Source: Symbiodinium natans (taxonomy: Eukaryota > Sar > Dinophyceae > Suessiales > Symbiodiniaceae). Taken from it: a stretch of 64,000 nt of DNA. The stretch is taken from contig CAJNDS010000846.1 in NCBI GenBank assembly GCA_905221605.1, forward strand, positions 667,501 through 731,500. The letters run 5' to 3'. The notes under the pieces were generated by a model. That model ran no database searches and was not told where the DNA came from. It saw only the letters and a program-made list of their open reading frames with translations. The translations under genes and the position numbers were made by a program. Numbering within the stretch: the first letter of the stretch is position 1; the number at the start of each line of letters is the position of its first letter. Shown piece by piece: positions 23,049 to 36,900 of this stretch.

Positions 23049-26000
23049 CTTGTGGACTCATTCTCCCTGATTCTCAATGTTGTTGTCTACCTGGTACCTC
23101 GGGTTTGGGATTCGGCGGCCTGGGGCACTCGGTCTTCTTGTTGAAGTCCACGGGATCGACCTGCAGGGATGTGGGTGAAGAGGTGAGCTATATCCTTAGG
23201 CTTCGGCGTTCCCTCGCAGCTTTGCCAAGGCTTCGCTTAAAGGCGTCAAAAAGCCGAGGTCATGGTTCACAACCGGGCTGTGGGTGGAGTTATCGGAGGA
23301 GGACTGATGAGGTGCTTCAGAATGTTGACCAGAATGAGCAGCAGAGACTCTGAGACGAAGACTAGACGACCCGATGAGCGGGGCGAAGCGCTAAACCATC
23401 GCCCTTCAAGCCGCACTCCCTTCCTAGAGCCCAAGAGTACTCACAATCACGGCTTATGACTCCAAAGATCTGAGTGACACCGGCCTTGAAAATTTTCACC
23501 TCAACCCCATCGGATGCGTGACCTCGGCTCAGTTTGGGGGTTGGGATGTTGGGCCTAATAAACATAAATGGGTATTTCCCGAAGCTTTTCGGGGCCCCTC
23601 TTCACAAGTAGGGTTCTAGCACTTTGAGGCTATATTTCGGGTACCCCCTATCTTGAAAGAAACCATCGGACCATCGACTGTATAGGGTTTGGGGAGAGGC
23701 TCAGCGCATGTCCTCCCCCTGAACCCTTATGCCTTATGCCTGCTGAGCCCTGAACAGATTTGCTGTTTTGGCTTTCTCACCGACTAAGGATTTGCAGTTG
23801 AGGGTGGCAGTGCTCCAACATCTTGATCCCGGGCGGGTTGCGGGCCATTGTGCCCTGTATCTCCGGGGACCTAACTACGGTGTCCTTTAAGGATTCTCAG
23901 TGGCCTCATTCATTAAGTTTTTTGAAGAAAGGGTTTTTGGCTCCCTAAACACCAAACCCCAAAACCCTCACCCTGCCGCCCAAATGTCGTCCAAAGTGCC
24001 ACAGGAGCCCCACATGTGGGCAGAGTGGGAGGAGACGGTGGTCCCACCGCAGCTTTCCTTGGGCTTAGGGTTTAGGGCTGCACTTGACAAACGAGGTTGC
24101 GCAGTTACTAGGCAGAAAAAGGGGGGTGGGGCCATCTTTTTGTTTTGAAAGGGGTTTGTAAGAGCTCCTAACCTCGAAAGAGTTCGAATGAAAAGGAAGC
24201 TGGGCACCCCGGCAAAGGTGGCAAGAATGTCGTGAGGTTGATACTATCACTGCAGGCTTCTGTGATGGCCTCACTCCGAGGGTTTCATCTTCAAATCCAA
24301 GAATCGCAACAGGAAGAAAAATGGTAGTCGTAGGAATAACAGTAGACATGAAAGCGAACATATACTTATAAGAATGCGAATCATAACGACGCGATGACAG
24401 TAATATCACGAAGCCGGGAGCACGGCAAATGAGCCCAAATCTCCCCCAAACAACTTCCGAAGTGCCACGCAGTGTATGCTCGCTTCGAAGTGCCCTCTAA
24501 CTTGCATACTGGTTCTTTGCAGGGACATGAGGGCAGTAGGTAACCCTACATATTCGCTTGAAGGGTATCTATAGGGCCCATATATTCCCTTAAAGGTATA
24601 TATACACATATATATATATACATACATACATAGACATAAAAGGGGAGATACGGTGCCGAACTCCCTCATTCCCTACTAAGAACCAGTAGCCTCATGTTCG
24701 GCTGTGCGGCGGACATGCCGTAGACTTCGTTGATGCCCAAGCCTCACGGATCTCTCTGTCAGCCTGAATCCCAAAACCCCAAACCCCAAACACTAAACCC
24801 TAAACCCTAAACTTACAAAGCCTAAGCCCCAGACCCTAAACCCTGTGCGGCCACTAGGGTTTAGGGCATAGGGTTTAGGGAGGGTAGAAAATTGTGGAAA
24901 AGGTGTAGGTTGAGGGCTTAAGGGTAACACAAAAGTTGCAACTTATGACCTTCTGGAGCACCTGCAGGCGGGGCCATCCCGGGGGGGGGGGGGGGGGGTG
25001 GTGGTTCTTAGGGATTTAATTAGGGTTTTAGGGTTTAGCTTGAAACTGGAACGTTGTGGCCCCTAGGCAGAAGCAGGAGAATGGCTGACAGGCTGCCCAA
25101 CGAGCCGAAGTACTCCAAGGTGTCCACCCGGATGGGAGCAGCTCCTTCCATGAGCATTAACTTGGCTCTGCTGCACTTCATTCTTCAAGACAAATAAAAC
25201 CCAAGAAAGCATAAGGCACATCTACTGCCTCCACCTAAGACTCCTTCCTGTGAAGTGCTTTGAATTGAGGGGAAGTCAAGTGGGGGGGGGGGGGGGGCTC
25301 TGAAGCCCGTGCAAGTATTGGCGTTGAGGCTTCGGGTCAGGGTCATAGTGTTTGCCCTCAAAGGCTTACCCCCAGATAATCCCCTTTCAGAGGGGAGGCT
25401 TTCTTGGGCTCGCAGGAGAATGATCGGAGAATGCAGCGCACGAGGCACGGATCCCTCCTGTAGCGGCATACTTGATCGCGTCCATGCCCAAGGCAGCCTG
25501 CAAGCGTGACTGGTCCAAGATCTGCTGCCCCTGCGGCCTCTAGAGCTAACCCTAAACCCTAAACCCTAAACCCTAAGCCCTACAAACCCTAAACCCTACA
25601 AACCCTAAACCCTAACCCATAACCCCTAAACCCTAAACCCTAAACCCTAACCGCTAAACCCCAAACCCTAACCCTACGCCCTAAACTTTAATTAAATTAC
25701 ATCAACCGAACCATGCCTTCACGTTGCTGAGCACCACTTTGTCTGCCAACGTGTAGCCGATCGGGTAGGCCCCATCGCCTGGTTTCAGTGTAACCGTGCT
25801 GGATACTCGTTTGAAATTAGGGTTTTTTTAACGTTAAAAACCCCTTATGGGATGTTTAGCGTTAAACAACCCTAGATACTCTTTTGAAAGGAGCCCACAC
25901 CCCTCCCCTCCCCGACACGATTTGACATCACGCAACTTGCCATGCACGACTGCAGTCAGGCCAAGGTCATCAAGCAAACCAGCGAAACCCGTCAGCATCA

Positions 26001-29000
26001 GCAAGCCACAACGACATGCAGTCGCGACAGCTACGCGTGCGCCAACAACCTGCATCAGCTACCCTATAGACCCTAAACCCTAAACCCTAAAACCCTAGAA
26101 CCCTAAAACCCTAAAACCCTACCAATTTCAATTTCGCAAAGACCCCCAAGATGGGCCTCCCATGAGGCAGCTCTTGGCGTGCGTGAGACCCAGGTCTTTG
26201 GCCCAGGTTGCAATCGACTGTTTCAGGCCTCGCGGGGTCGTGCAGTTTCGGGAGGTGGGGTTTAGGGTTTAGGGTTTAGGTTTTAGGGTTTAGGGTTTAG
26301 GGTTTAGGGTTTAGGGTTTAGGGTTTGGGGTTTCAGGATTGGGGCTCGAGGGCGCCTGGCGATCATTCAGGGCCTAGGGCGTCCTCGGGACCATCAAAGG
26401 GACTTCATACCCTACAGTGGGACAGAAGGCACCACTGGGCTTCCTAAGAAGCGTACCCAAGCAGGATTTTCGGAGACTTTTCGTGCTCGCGTTTCTTTAT
26501 CGCCATCCAATAGTGTCCAAAAGCCAGGCATTGCAACAACAATCTTTCAATGTCATTTCTGGCCATTTTGCTTCTTTCGGGAGAACATGCTAACTGACTG
26601 CGCATATGATGCCCCTATTCAGCAAAAGCCTGGAGATTTCTGAAGAACTCTGTACAACTCTCTATGTTTATCCTCTCTGTTCTAACATCCTAACATATTT
26701 GAACCCCAAAAGTTCACGGTCCAACGGCCTAGTGAGACTCGCTAGACGATCCGACAAAGCAGGGTCATATAGCAGATTAGGGACCTTAAGGCCTAAGCCC
26801 CTAAACCCTAAACCCTAAACCCTGGACCCTAAACCCTAAACCCTAGACACCACAAGCCCTCAAGCCAAGACCCTCGCACGGTCTGGTGACCCCGGCGCCT
26901 GAGTTTGCTGCGCCAATGGCCCGCAGCTTGTCTGCAATCCTGGTTTTGAGGGTTTAGGGGTTTAGGGGTTTACTAACCCTAAACTCAAGACCCTGGACTC
27001 TATAGAGGTTAGGGTTTTTGGTCAGAAGTTCACAGGTCTATATGCCTCGAAGTTCAGGATTCTGACAGAAATGAGTGGGGTAGGAGTTAAACAGCGAGGC
27101 AGACCAATCTTGTAGCCTGAGCGCAGCAGCCCTACAAGACAGTTGAAAGTCCAAAGCCCTGGAAGCGCTCAACCCTGTTGTAGAGTTTTGGCCGTCGTAT
27201 TAAGCTGAGAACGACTACGACTATGCCTCGTCTCAGGGAGTATGGGGTGCCACCGTTCCGATGGCCTCGCATGAACTCGGGTCGCAATACCCGGGTCCTT
27301 TTGCGAGAGTTTGGGCTAACATGCCGAACACGGAAAGCATCTCATGTGAGCTCTGAGGCTTTAACCCCCAAAGCCACTGACACTTCCCTTTTGCAGGGCA
27401 TCCCACCAAGTACTTTGCAGCCCGCCATGCTCCACGGCGCCTAACCCTGATGACCCCCCCAATCCTCAAGGTTTCAAGCTTGAGTCAAAAAAAATGCAAA
27501 ACTACAAGATATGACGTCTACCTCAACTACGCCGAAGGCGCCGCATCCCCGCTGTGCACAGAGAAAGCCGAAAGGAACCCGCAATGGCATGACAAGGGGC
27601 TTCTCCCATACCAGTGGGACTCCAAGGAAAGCGGTCGGCCGCGAAGCACAAAGCCGATCCTGCTGCAAGGGGAATTCTTAGGCTTACAGAGGGCTGTGGG
27701 ATGATCAAAAGACTTCCCAAACATCGGGGCTCCCCGGTTTTTGCCCCCTTTAAAGACAGTCGAATCCCCTCAAAGGGCCTCCCCAACGTGGTGCCACTGA
27801 TCCATCCGGTGGCTTAGGAGTCCGGATGTTAGGGTTCAGATATCAGGTCGTCAGGGGTTCATCCCAAGCTTGTGATACAGGGGTTTAGGGTGTTTCAGGG
27901 TTTTGAGGACCTTTCCCCCTTACCTTGATCAACAGTGGAGTACCCCTGGAGCTCGCACCCCCACACGGAGCCCCGCCGAGCGTCCCTAGAGTGTTTTTTT
28001 TTGGCCCCAGAGAATCCTTTTTGGGTTTAGGGTTTAGGGTTTAGGGTTTAGGGTTTAGGGTTTAGGGTTTAGGGTTGAGGGCTGCAAAGAATCCCGCAGT
28101 GCCCATCCCGGCCAATCCTCAGAGACTCTCTGCACAGAGTATCGGAGCGCCGCTTGCTCTAGCAGCGATGTTCCAAGTACATACCCGTAAAAAAAATGGA
28201 AAGATAGATATATATATATATAGATATAGATATATATATATATACTTCCAGGGAACCTAGCTATTGTGTCCCTACAGGTTCCAGTGCTTACACCTAACTA
28301 CGAGGTCACCGGAAGTAAAGGGGAATATCATGCACATTCATTTTAAGCGTGTCTCCTTTGCCGTGCCACCTTGTTTCCCAGCACATGACGAACGTCGCTG
28401 GAATTTCCAGTTGCGGACAACAAACATACTATCCCGTGAATCCCGTGTCCCTAAACTCTAAACCCTGAACCCTAAACCCTAACCCTAAACCCTAAACCCT
28501 AAACCCTGAACTCGTGTCGGGGGCGTTCGCGTGCAGCAGCCAACAATGGCCTGATGTGGCTTGAGAACCCCCGACGCCCCAAAGCTCCTAAGCCTTCAAC
28601 CCTAAGCACCAAAACAAGTGATGCTCTGGTGAGGCTCACAAAAAGCTTCGAGGGGCTTCCTGCTCAAGAGACGTTTTTAAACTAGGGGCTTGTAGGGCTC
28701 AGGCTCCAGAGGTTCAAGCCCTTAAGCTCCTTCCAACCTGTACCCTAATCGGCTTCACCTTGCGGGCGAAAGTGAGGTCCTTGATTGCGCCCAGCTTGAG
28801 ATCGTATGGCCGTGCGAAGTAGACCGTGATCCAACATTTCCTGAGCATCGCACGTGCCTTATGTGGCATTGCCGCTCTCGAGCATGTTAACCCGATAAAA
28901 AGAAGCCTACAAATCCATATTTAAAACGCTATCGTTCGTGCATCCCCACTCTGTGCCAAAGGAATGGCCCTGGGTCGCGAGTCCCAGTCGCAGACCGAAA

Positions 29001-30881
29001 AAACTCAGGCGCACGTTTTCGCGGTTTGTAAAGCGTACGATGTAATCTTACCCACTCCACCTTACGCTTAGCCTGATTCCTTTACCAATCTGCTCATGGG
29101 ATTGAGGAGTCTTTAAACTAGGGCTAGGGGCTTGTGGGGCTCAGGCTCCAGAGCTTCAAGCCCTTCCAACCTGTACCCTAATTGGCTTCACCTTGTGGGC
29201 AAAACTGAGGTCCTTGATGGCGCCCAACTTGAGATCGTATGGCCGTGCGAAGTAGACCGTAAACCAACAATGCCATTCTGAGCATCATAACACTACCGTT
29301 CTGTCGCCCATACTTAACCTTAAAAAGAAAGCCTACAAATCCGCATTAAAACAAAAAACTTATAGACCCTGAGCCCAAAACCCTGGACAACATCGTTCAT
29401 CCATATGGGCAACTCTTTAACACCGTGGTCCCGTTTCATACGGATTCTTAAGGGAAACCAGGCACCCTAAGTTATACCTGAGCAGGTTCAAAAGGGGGGG
29501 ACAAAGGTAGCCATATTATCAAGAGCTAGAAAACGCTTAGGTTCCTGCTATGATTCGGAGCCTCAGATGCTGAACCCCACCGAGAGTCGAGGTAGCACAA
29601 TCTCAGCTTGGGGGACCATAGGTCTTAGGACTCTACTATTTGCTTAAGAACCCTAAAAGAACAAAAAAACACAATCCCTAGATTACCCTTATACAAAGAA
29701 AGAATATTTGTGTTTTCCTTTTTTTTATTAAGGGGTCGGGGGTCTTAAGCAATTACTGGGGCGTTAAGACGTAGGGAAAGCCAGGACAATCTGTCAAGGA
29801 GCATCTTGGCGGTCAGCACCATTGGAACGCCTCGGCCACAGCTCATATATATATATATATGGATATATATGTGTATATATGTATATATGTATATATATGT
29901 ATACATATATATATATACATACATGTATATATATATATGTATACACATATTGTATGTGTGTGTATATATATATATACGTTGTTTATTTGTTGATGTCGAT
30001 TCTTTTTATTAGGGATGCGAGGAAACAGAAGTGCACGACCAAGCTTCCCATGTCCACCATCATCCCGGCCACGTGGGACAAGGGCAGGTATGAGAGCAGT
30101 CGCTCCTGGATTCCGCGAGGTTCAGATTTACTACAAAAAAGGAGAGCCTTAATAATTAGAACAGGGTGTTGGAGGATTCTAACAGTATAGTCATAAAGGG
30201 GCCATAAGGGACTATTAGTAACCATTCCGACCCCTATAGTAGGGCTTCCCGTCCGTTCGAGGGTTTAGGGTCCAGGGCCCCCATGGAGACATGCAAAGTG
30301 CATCCCGTTGCTCTAAGCCCCTAAACGCTAAACCCTAAACCCTAAACCCTTAACCCTAAACCCTAAACCCTAAACTCTAAACCCTAAACCCGAAACCCTA
30401 AGCCCGAGTCGGCAAAGGCAAGGACCCTCCTAATCAGCTCGGTCCCCGGCCTGCTCCTCGTAGACACCCAAGCCATGGATTGGTCCAAGAGTAGACCTCC
30501 GGCTTGGAACTCTGCGCTGCTGCAGTTTAGGATTAAGGTTTAGAAGATGAATATATATATATATATGTATATATATACATACACGTATATATATATATAC
30601 ATACATATACATATACATATATATATATATATGTATGCTATGTATACGCATATCTTTCTATGTAGGGCTTGGGACTTGGAAGGCATTATGTATTTCGGGT
30701 TATCTGCCGCAAGAGGGGTACTTCAAGTACGAACTTTCCGAAAACGTGGAACCATCAGGAATTTCCAGGCAATCCCGGCGACTCAAACAGCCTTATATAA
30801 GTGTGCTTATCACCATAACGCGAACGGTATTTGAAGAGAGCCATCAAAACCAGCGAGGAAGAGAGAGACAGCGAGACAGAC

Positions 30882-30914
<33 letters not shown>

Positions 30915-33900
30915 GAGAGAGATAGAGAGCGAACAAAAAAAAGAGAGAGGAAGAGAGAGACAGAGAGCGAGCGAAAGGGAAACAAACAAAGAGTCAGAAT
31001 GCCTCAACGTGTGTCGTGTACTCGAGGTTGACAAGTTGCGAACCAAACGCTGTTTCGTGCATCACACTCCACTCCACCCCCTCAACCAAACAAAACACAA
31101 TGCATGCCCAGCTTTGACCAAACCATGACTCTGATTCTGAATCCTCTTGCCCATCGCATACACATGTTGCTGCGCAGCTGTTCCTAGGAGCTAGCTTGGG
31201 ATTTTTCTGCGCGAGGTTCATGCTAAGTCTCAGCAACCCAAGACTGAAGGTGGAGACATGAAGAGTGGGCTTCGTTTTCAAAGTGCCACCTGCACTTGGG
31301 CTTGCATCGAAAAACAAATAACCTCAAACCCTAAACCCTAAAACCCTAAACCCTAAAAACCCTAAAATCAGGGCCGCAGTGCACTGCCCAAGCTCACAGC
31401 AGCCAAGTGGCTGAAAGACCCCGGAGCCGGTAAAGATGATGGTGTCCTCGAAGACAAGGACAGCGGCTAGGTTTAGGGTTTAGGGTTTAGGGTTTAGGGT
31501 TTAGGGTTTAGGGTTCAGGGTTCAGGGTTCATAGGCAGGAGGGGCCTGGAGCCTACCAAAACCGGCAGCAGTCCAACGGTCAGTTCTCTCGCTTGTGGTC
31601 CCACAGTGTGCTGACCAAACACCCTAAACCCTAAACCCTAAACCCCCCTGAACCTGCAGACAAGGAATAGAGCTGTAGATTCGAGATCTGGCGATCTGTG
31701 CTTCTTGAGGCTGATCTTGGGGTCCCTTCAAGTTCCTGTATCGGGCTTAAAATTGCCGGAATAATTAGAATAGGGTTTTGGGGGCAATAGTACACTTATA
31801 CAGGGACCATTAGAGGAATACAATTAGCAACTATTCCGACCCCTATATTAGGGGTTTCAGCGGCTGGTTCATCTGAGGCTCATGAGAGAGCATCACCGCC
31901 TTAGGCTCCCCGGTGGTGCCAGAAGTGTACCTCGCTTGCAATTCCATGAGAGTGGTCGATGTGTGGGGTGTGGGGTTTACGCTAAGGGCTTTGGGTTTGG
32001 GCTTGGGATGTTCCCCCTTCTACGGAAAGTCCTTAAAAGGGATTATCGTAGGGGGCACTATAATCCCTGCTAAGGACTGTTCGTAAAAGGGGGAACATCC
32101 CAAGTTGAGGGTTCTCTTTTCAGGGCTGAGTGGCCTATTGTGGTAACATGCATACTAGTCAACTGACATGCTGTGCACGAATTTGAGAACTGATCATCGT
32201 AGTCTGTTTAGCCTGATCGACATTGTCCCAAACCATCCCACCACTCGAGCATGTTTCAGACCCAGGCAACGACTACTCCACAAGTCCTAAACCCGGCTCG
32301 ACACTTCTTCCAAGAGCGAGAATGTTTTTTTGGTAAAAGGGAGGTGCCGTAAACTAGGGTACCGTCCTGGGGCTCCGAATTATCGTACGCCGCCTCATGC
32401 CCAGTATAGATGTGACCCCGGGTTTCTGTTTCTTCCAAAGCAGGTACTTCATTCAACCCAAACAAAGACCGCACCGAGCTGCACGAGAGCCGCGCACTGG
32501 TAGGGCGACAACGCCTCTATCCGAGCCTCGAGTTCGGTGTCCGGCTCCTTCGTTGACGAATGCGGAAATGAAGGATTCTGATGAAGAACAGGCATTTCCC
32601 TCCTTTGTCGTGCAATACTTGCCTTGACAAGTTTCAAGCAAGGTGTCTGCGCGGTGAGAAAAAGAATGGTTTCATCCTTGTATGAGTGATCTCATAAAAA
32701 ATACATATATATTTTTTTTCCTGGAAGGATCGATACTCATTTAAAATTTAGATCTCCTTGATAGATAAGATGGTAGGAGCTGATGGCCTGTCCCCAATGC
32801 ACTTGTTTCAGCATTGGGGCACTTTACCCAGAGCCTGATCGAATTTGAGACTTGAGTTCTCATGAGAATTCTGTCACCAAGCTAAGCTTTTTGTTGGAGG
32901 GGGAACTCAAGAGGAACCCTAGTTGTCTGGACACTCCTAAACCCTAAACCCCTTAAACCCCCTAGACCCTAATTAAAGCCTTAAAACCCAAAGATGCCAC
33001 CAAAAGCGTCTAAACCCTAAACCCTAAACCCTAAAACCCCCCCTCCCGCCTTGCTGCCCATCTCAACGAGGGCATCCCAGCTCAAGAGCGACTTCTGATC
33101 TCCCTTGTGAGGGTTCACAGGGCTTACAGGGGTGTAGGGTTTAGGGTTTAGGGTTTAGGGTTTAGGGATTAGGGTTTAGGGTTTAGGGTTTAAGCTTACA
33201 GGGTTTTGCAGGGTTTGCAGGGTTTATGGGGTTTACAGGGTTCATGGGGTTTATGGGGTTTATAGGGCTTGTGGGGCTTGCAGGGTTGAAAGGGCTTCTA
33301 GAGTTTCGGGCTCAGAGTGCCCAGGTTCAACGTCCATAACCCCAGGAGTCAACGCCGCTTTTGTTATGGGATAACTTCGGACAGCGCGCGACTTTCTCAG
33401 GGCCCTGGTTCATTCGTTTCGGTTGCTGCTGTTTCGCCTTGAGCTACTGTGACTTATAGCTATCGAGAACCAGCGCGCACTGCTCATTCGTTGCGGGATC
33501 TCTACTCCCAGCCCTAAACCCCAAAAAAACCTACAAGCGAATCCCCTAAACCCCGAACCCCAAACTCAAAACCCTAAACCCTAAGCCCTAACCCCCTAAG
33601 CCGATGTTCCCACACACATCCACTGCCTGGACCTCAACCTTCTCACCGTCTGCGGGCGTGAACCCGTAGGCAACAAATGCTTTGACCTCGGCCCACCAGG
33701 GTTTAGGGTCTAGGGTTTATAGGGTTTATAGGGTTTATAGGGTCTATAGGGTTTATAGGGTTTACAGGGTTGAGAGGGTTTATAGGGTTTATAGGGTTTA
33801 TAGGGTTTAGGGTTTTTAGGGTTTGTAGGGTTTGTAGGGTTGAGGGGCTCATGATCTGAGGTTTAGATCTTGGGGTTGAGGGTTCAGGGGCTTATGATAT

Positions 33901-36900
33901 GAGGTTTAAGGCTTAGGCTTCTGACTTGAGGTTTAGGGTAGAGGAAGGGGGGGGCGTATTGTATCTCCCAGAAAGTTCTCCCCTGCGAACATGGCCGACG
34001 CTCGACGCCGAACTCCGGAGCCCGGACTTTAAAAAGCTGCGAACCCTAAAACCCATGACCCTAAACCCTCTCTCTAACTGTAGAACTATAAATACGACCC
34101 TGTAACTCTATAACTTTGCGACCCTATAACTCTATAACTTTCCGACCCCATAGCTCCATAACCCTGGAGCCCTGAAGCCGGTTACCCTAGGCAAGTGAGC
34201 TTCCGGCGCGTGCAGGCTTGGGATCCTTGCGCTCGTTCAGCGCTTTTGCCAGCCTGTGGGGCTCTGTCGAGTGGGTCCAGGAGCTTAGGGGGTTAGGGTT
34301 GAGGGGTTTAGGGAATTCGGGCTTAACTTAGGGATGAAGTGTGATTTTAGGTTTGGGGCTTGGAGGGTCCATGGTTTGGGGCTGAAGTGCACTTTGGGCG
34401 TGGGGTGTCAAGGGTGGAGGGTCGTTCTGGGGGTTGGGACGTCTGAGGTGTCCAGTTTCCAGGGTTTGGGGTTTGACTTGGGGTTGAGGTGTACGTCGGG
34501 TTTCGGGTTGAGGTGGAATCAGGGCATGGGTTCTAGTTTGATCTGGGGTCAAGGTATAATGTGGTATGATTTGGTAATCATTCGGGATTTGGGGGGTCCA
34601 TAGCATCGAGGGTTCGATGTCTGCTCTGGCAATTAGGGCGTGGACTTCTGGATTTGCGGCTTCACCTCCTTGTTGGATCATGCCCAAAGCCGCAGGCTCA
34701 GCCGAAGGTCTCTTGGGTTCTACAGCAAGCCCAGCTGCAAGAAACAAACACGCATCAGAAACACACATGCAATGCTGTGAATATTGCGGCCGGGCATTTG
34801 TCGTTGTGTGTATACCGGTTTTTGGACATCCGATTCAAGAGAGCGAGCCGGCATGGTCGGTCCTTTCCAACTTGTTCCTGTCCTCGACGACCACCACTGC
34901 GGCCTCAGTAGCAGAGCGACTTATGATGCATCATCGCAGCAAGCCCTTCAACGTGCACATCGCGTGAACCCCGTGCAAATGCCAGGAAGTATGGGATCCT
35001 AGCTCAAAGCACGAGGGCTTCATGTCGAGGCATACGATATCTGTGCCATCAATTGGGTAAACCGTGCCTGACGATCTTGTGCTAGACATGGCACCAAGCC
35101 TCCGCCCGCATGAGCGGCAACATTGGCTAATCTTTCATATCAACACGCTCGTGACGTGCTGCCAGAGCTCCACAACTCTTGCGAACTATCGACCAGCTGG
35201 AACAACAACTGCCCGAGCCAAGCAGCCCCAAGACACCCCAAGACACCAAAACCAAATAAACATCCAAAGCCAACAACCCTAGTCCATGCGCATGGCCTGC
35301 CCTTGCGAACATAAGCAGGAACATACAAACTCAACCTGGTTTTGGGGACGGTCTTGGCTCCCCTTCGGCCGAAAGGGAATCTTAAACCCTAAACCCTAAA
35401 TCGCCCGGGAATGCTTGGGTCAAAGCCCCGCTGTGCGCAACCTTAAAGGCCGCCGTCTCTGGGGTGTCGGTCGGATAAAGGCCGGCCAGCCTTTGCGGCC
35501 AAGGACGGCTCCAAGACGCTTGGGTTCACCAGGGTTTGTCAGCAAAAACCAGCACACGAAGAACAACTACTGGTTTTGGAGCACCATGGTTCATGGTTTA
35601 CGCCCTGCAAACGAAGGCACATCTTGATTGCTCTTCAAGCCACTGACCCCAGGAGCAGCAACTCCGCTTGGATGTTTTGGGCTGAGGGGCTAGGGCGTTG
35701 CATGCGATGAAGTCCCTGAAAACCCAAGACCCGAGGTCCTTGGCGCCCTAAACACCCGAACCTTGCTCCTGCACTGCTTGCCCCTGAAGCCCTAAGCCCC
35801 AGTAACCAGGAAAATGATCTCTGTCGGGCCGCTTTCCACCAGCCATGGTCGCTCCCTGTAAACTGAACATCCTGGGGGTTCAGGCTACAGGCAGGGCTTC
35901 AGCGCTCCAGGATTCGGCTGAGGGCTCAGGGATTTTCCAATCTCCAGGTTAGGTTTAGGGTAGATAAGCAAGACATAAGACATAAGACATACATCAGGCA
36001 TAGAACAGCTCACTTAAAGAAGAGCAGAACTACTATAGAATGGAATAGAATTGAACAGAATAGAACAATGCATATTAGGCTGTCGGAGTTTTGGCTTTGA
36101 TTTTGAGGCCCACCATTCGAGGGACTGCTTGTAGGCACCGCCAAGGGCTGGCTTCAGGCTTTAAGGGCCATCTTCCAAACAGAGCCGCACGCGCTCAAAT
36201 CCGCTCGTTGGGTTTACTTCGGCGGCTGTTGAGTGCTTCGGCGTTGCGCGATGGAGCTTTTCTGGGTTGTAGGATTCAGGGGAAGGCAGGTTCTAAAAAG
36301 GGACATGGTTCGCGAAGAAGGGCTGTGCGCTCTGGATGCAGCCTGTTCGTCTCAATATGGATCCTGGCATCTTGTTCCTATGGCCTTGGGCTCGGCAGAA
36401 CTGTGGACGCCGAGTGGGGCATGTTGCAGACGCAAGTGCTTAGCAGGTTGGCTTGCCGGCGAGTGCTGAACTTGCTCATGGACAGTGGCTGGCAGTTGAT
36501 TTTGCCTGCAAAGCTGATCATGGTTCATCTTTTGCAGGAGGGGCTCGCTCCTCGAAAGCTTGTACTTCCCTCACACCGCAGCCCTGCAAAATGCTACGGG
36601 TGTAGAATCCAGTCTCACTGTGCTTGCTATAGATTGCTTGAGGCTCGGCATTTCGGCACCGCATCAGGGCTGCAAAACAGAGGAGCGCTGTGCAGGGTTT
36701 GCTTTAAGCCTCGTTCCTTGGTCCTGAGGATTGGGTTACTTTGCTGCTGAGCCATACCTAATTCTTGCCGTGTTGCGTCCATCGCCCAAGTCGCGGGTCC
36801 TAATAACTGCAAACCTTTATCCATGCCCTTTTCGGGGCTTGTTCTAAGTTGGGATCCCCTAAGGACCTGTTTTCCTCACCCTGCGCGGGGTGTGGGGTTG

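Larger units (their letters stand above)
28675..29352 (-). repeat. Tandem duplication of an exon plus flanks in gene A
   Basis: Two direct units (about 28675-28930 and 29108-29352, offset about 435 bp) share the stretch from the 'ggggcttg..ggctcaggctccaga' block, through exon 18, to the 'aagcctacaaatcc' block. Small indels separate them. About 180 bp between them is unique. Confidence 0.85.

Noticed and set aside
22619-23144. Long ORFs with poly-Ser/Leu on both strands
   Set aside because: Pure product of trinucleotide repeats inside a gene A intron.
29745-30012. Tyr/Ile-rich ORFs resembling membrane proteins
   Set aside because: Translation of (TA)n microsatellites; the same happens at 19239-19569, 20665-20968, 30430-30651 and 61197-61496.
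30810-31046. Arg/Glu- or Ser/Leu-rich ORFs
   Set aside because: (GAGA)n tract in an intron; the same at 56556-56783.
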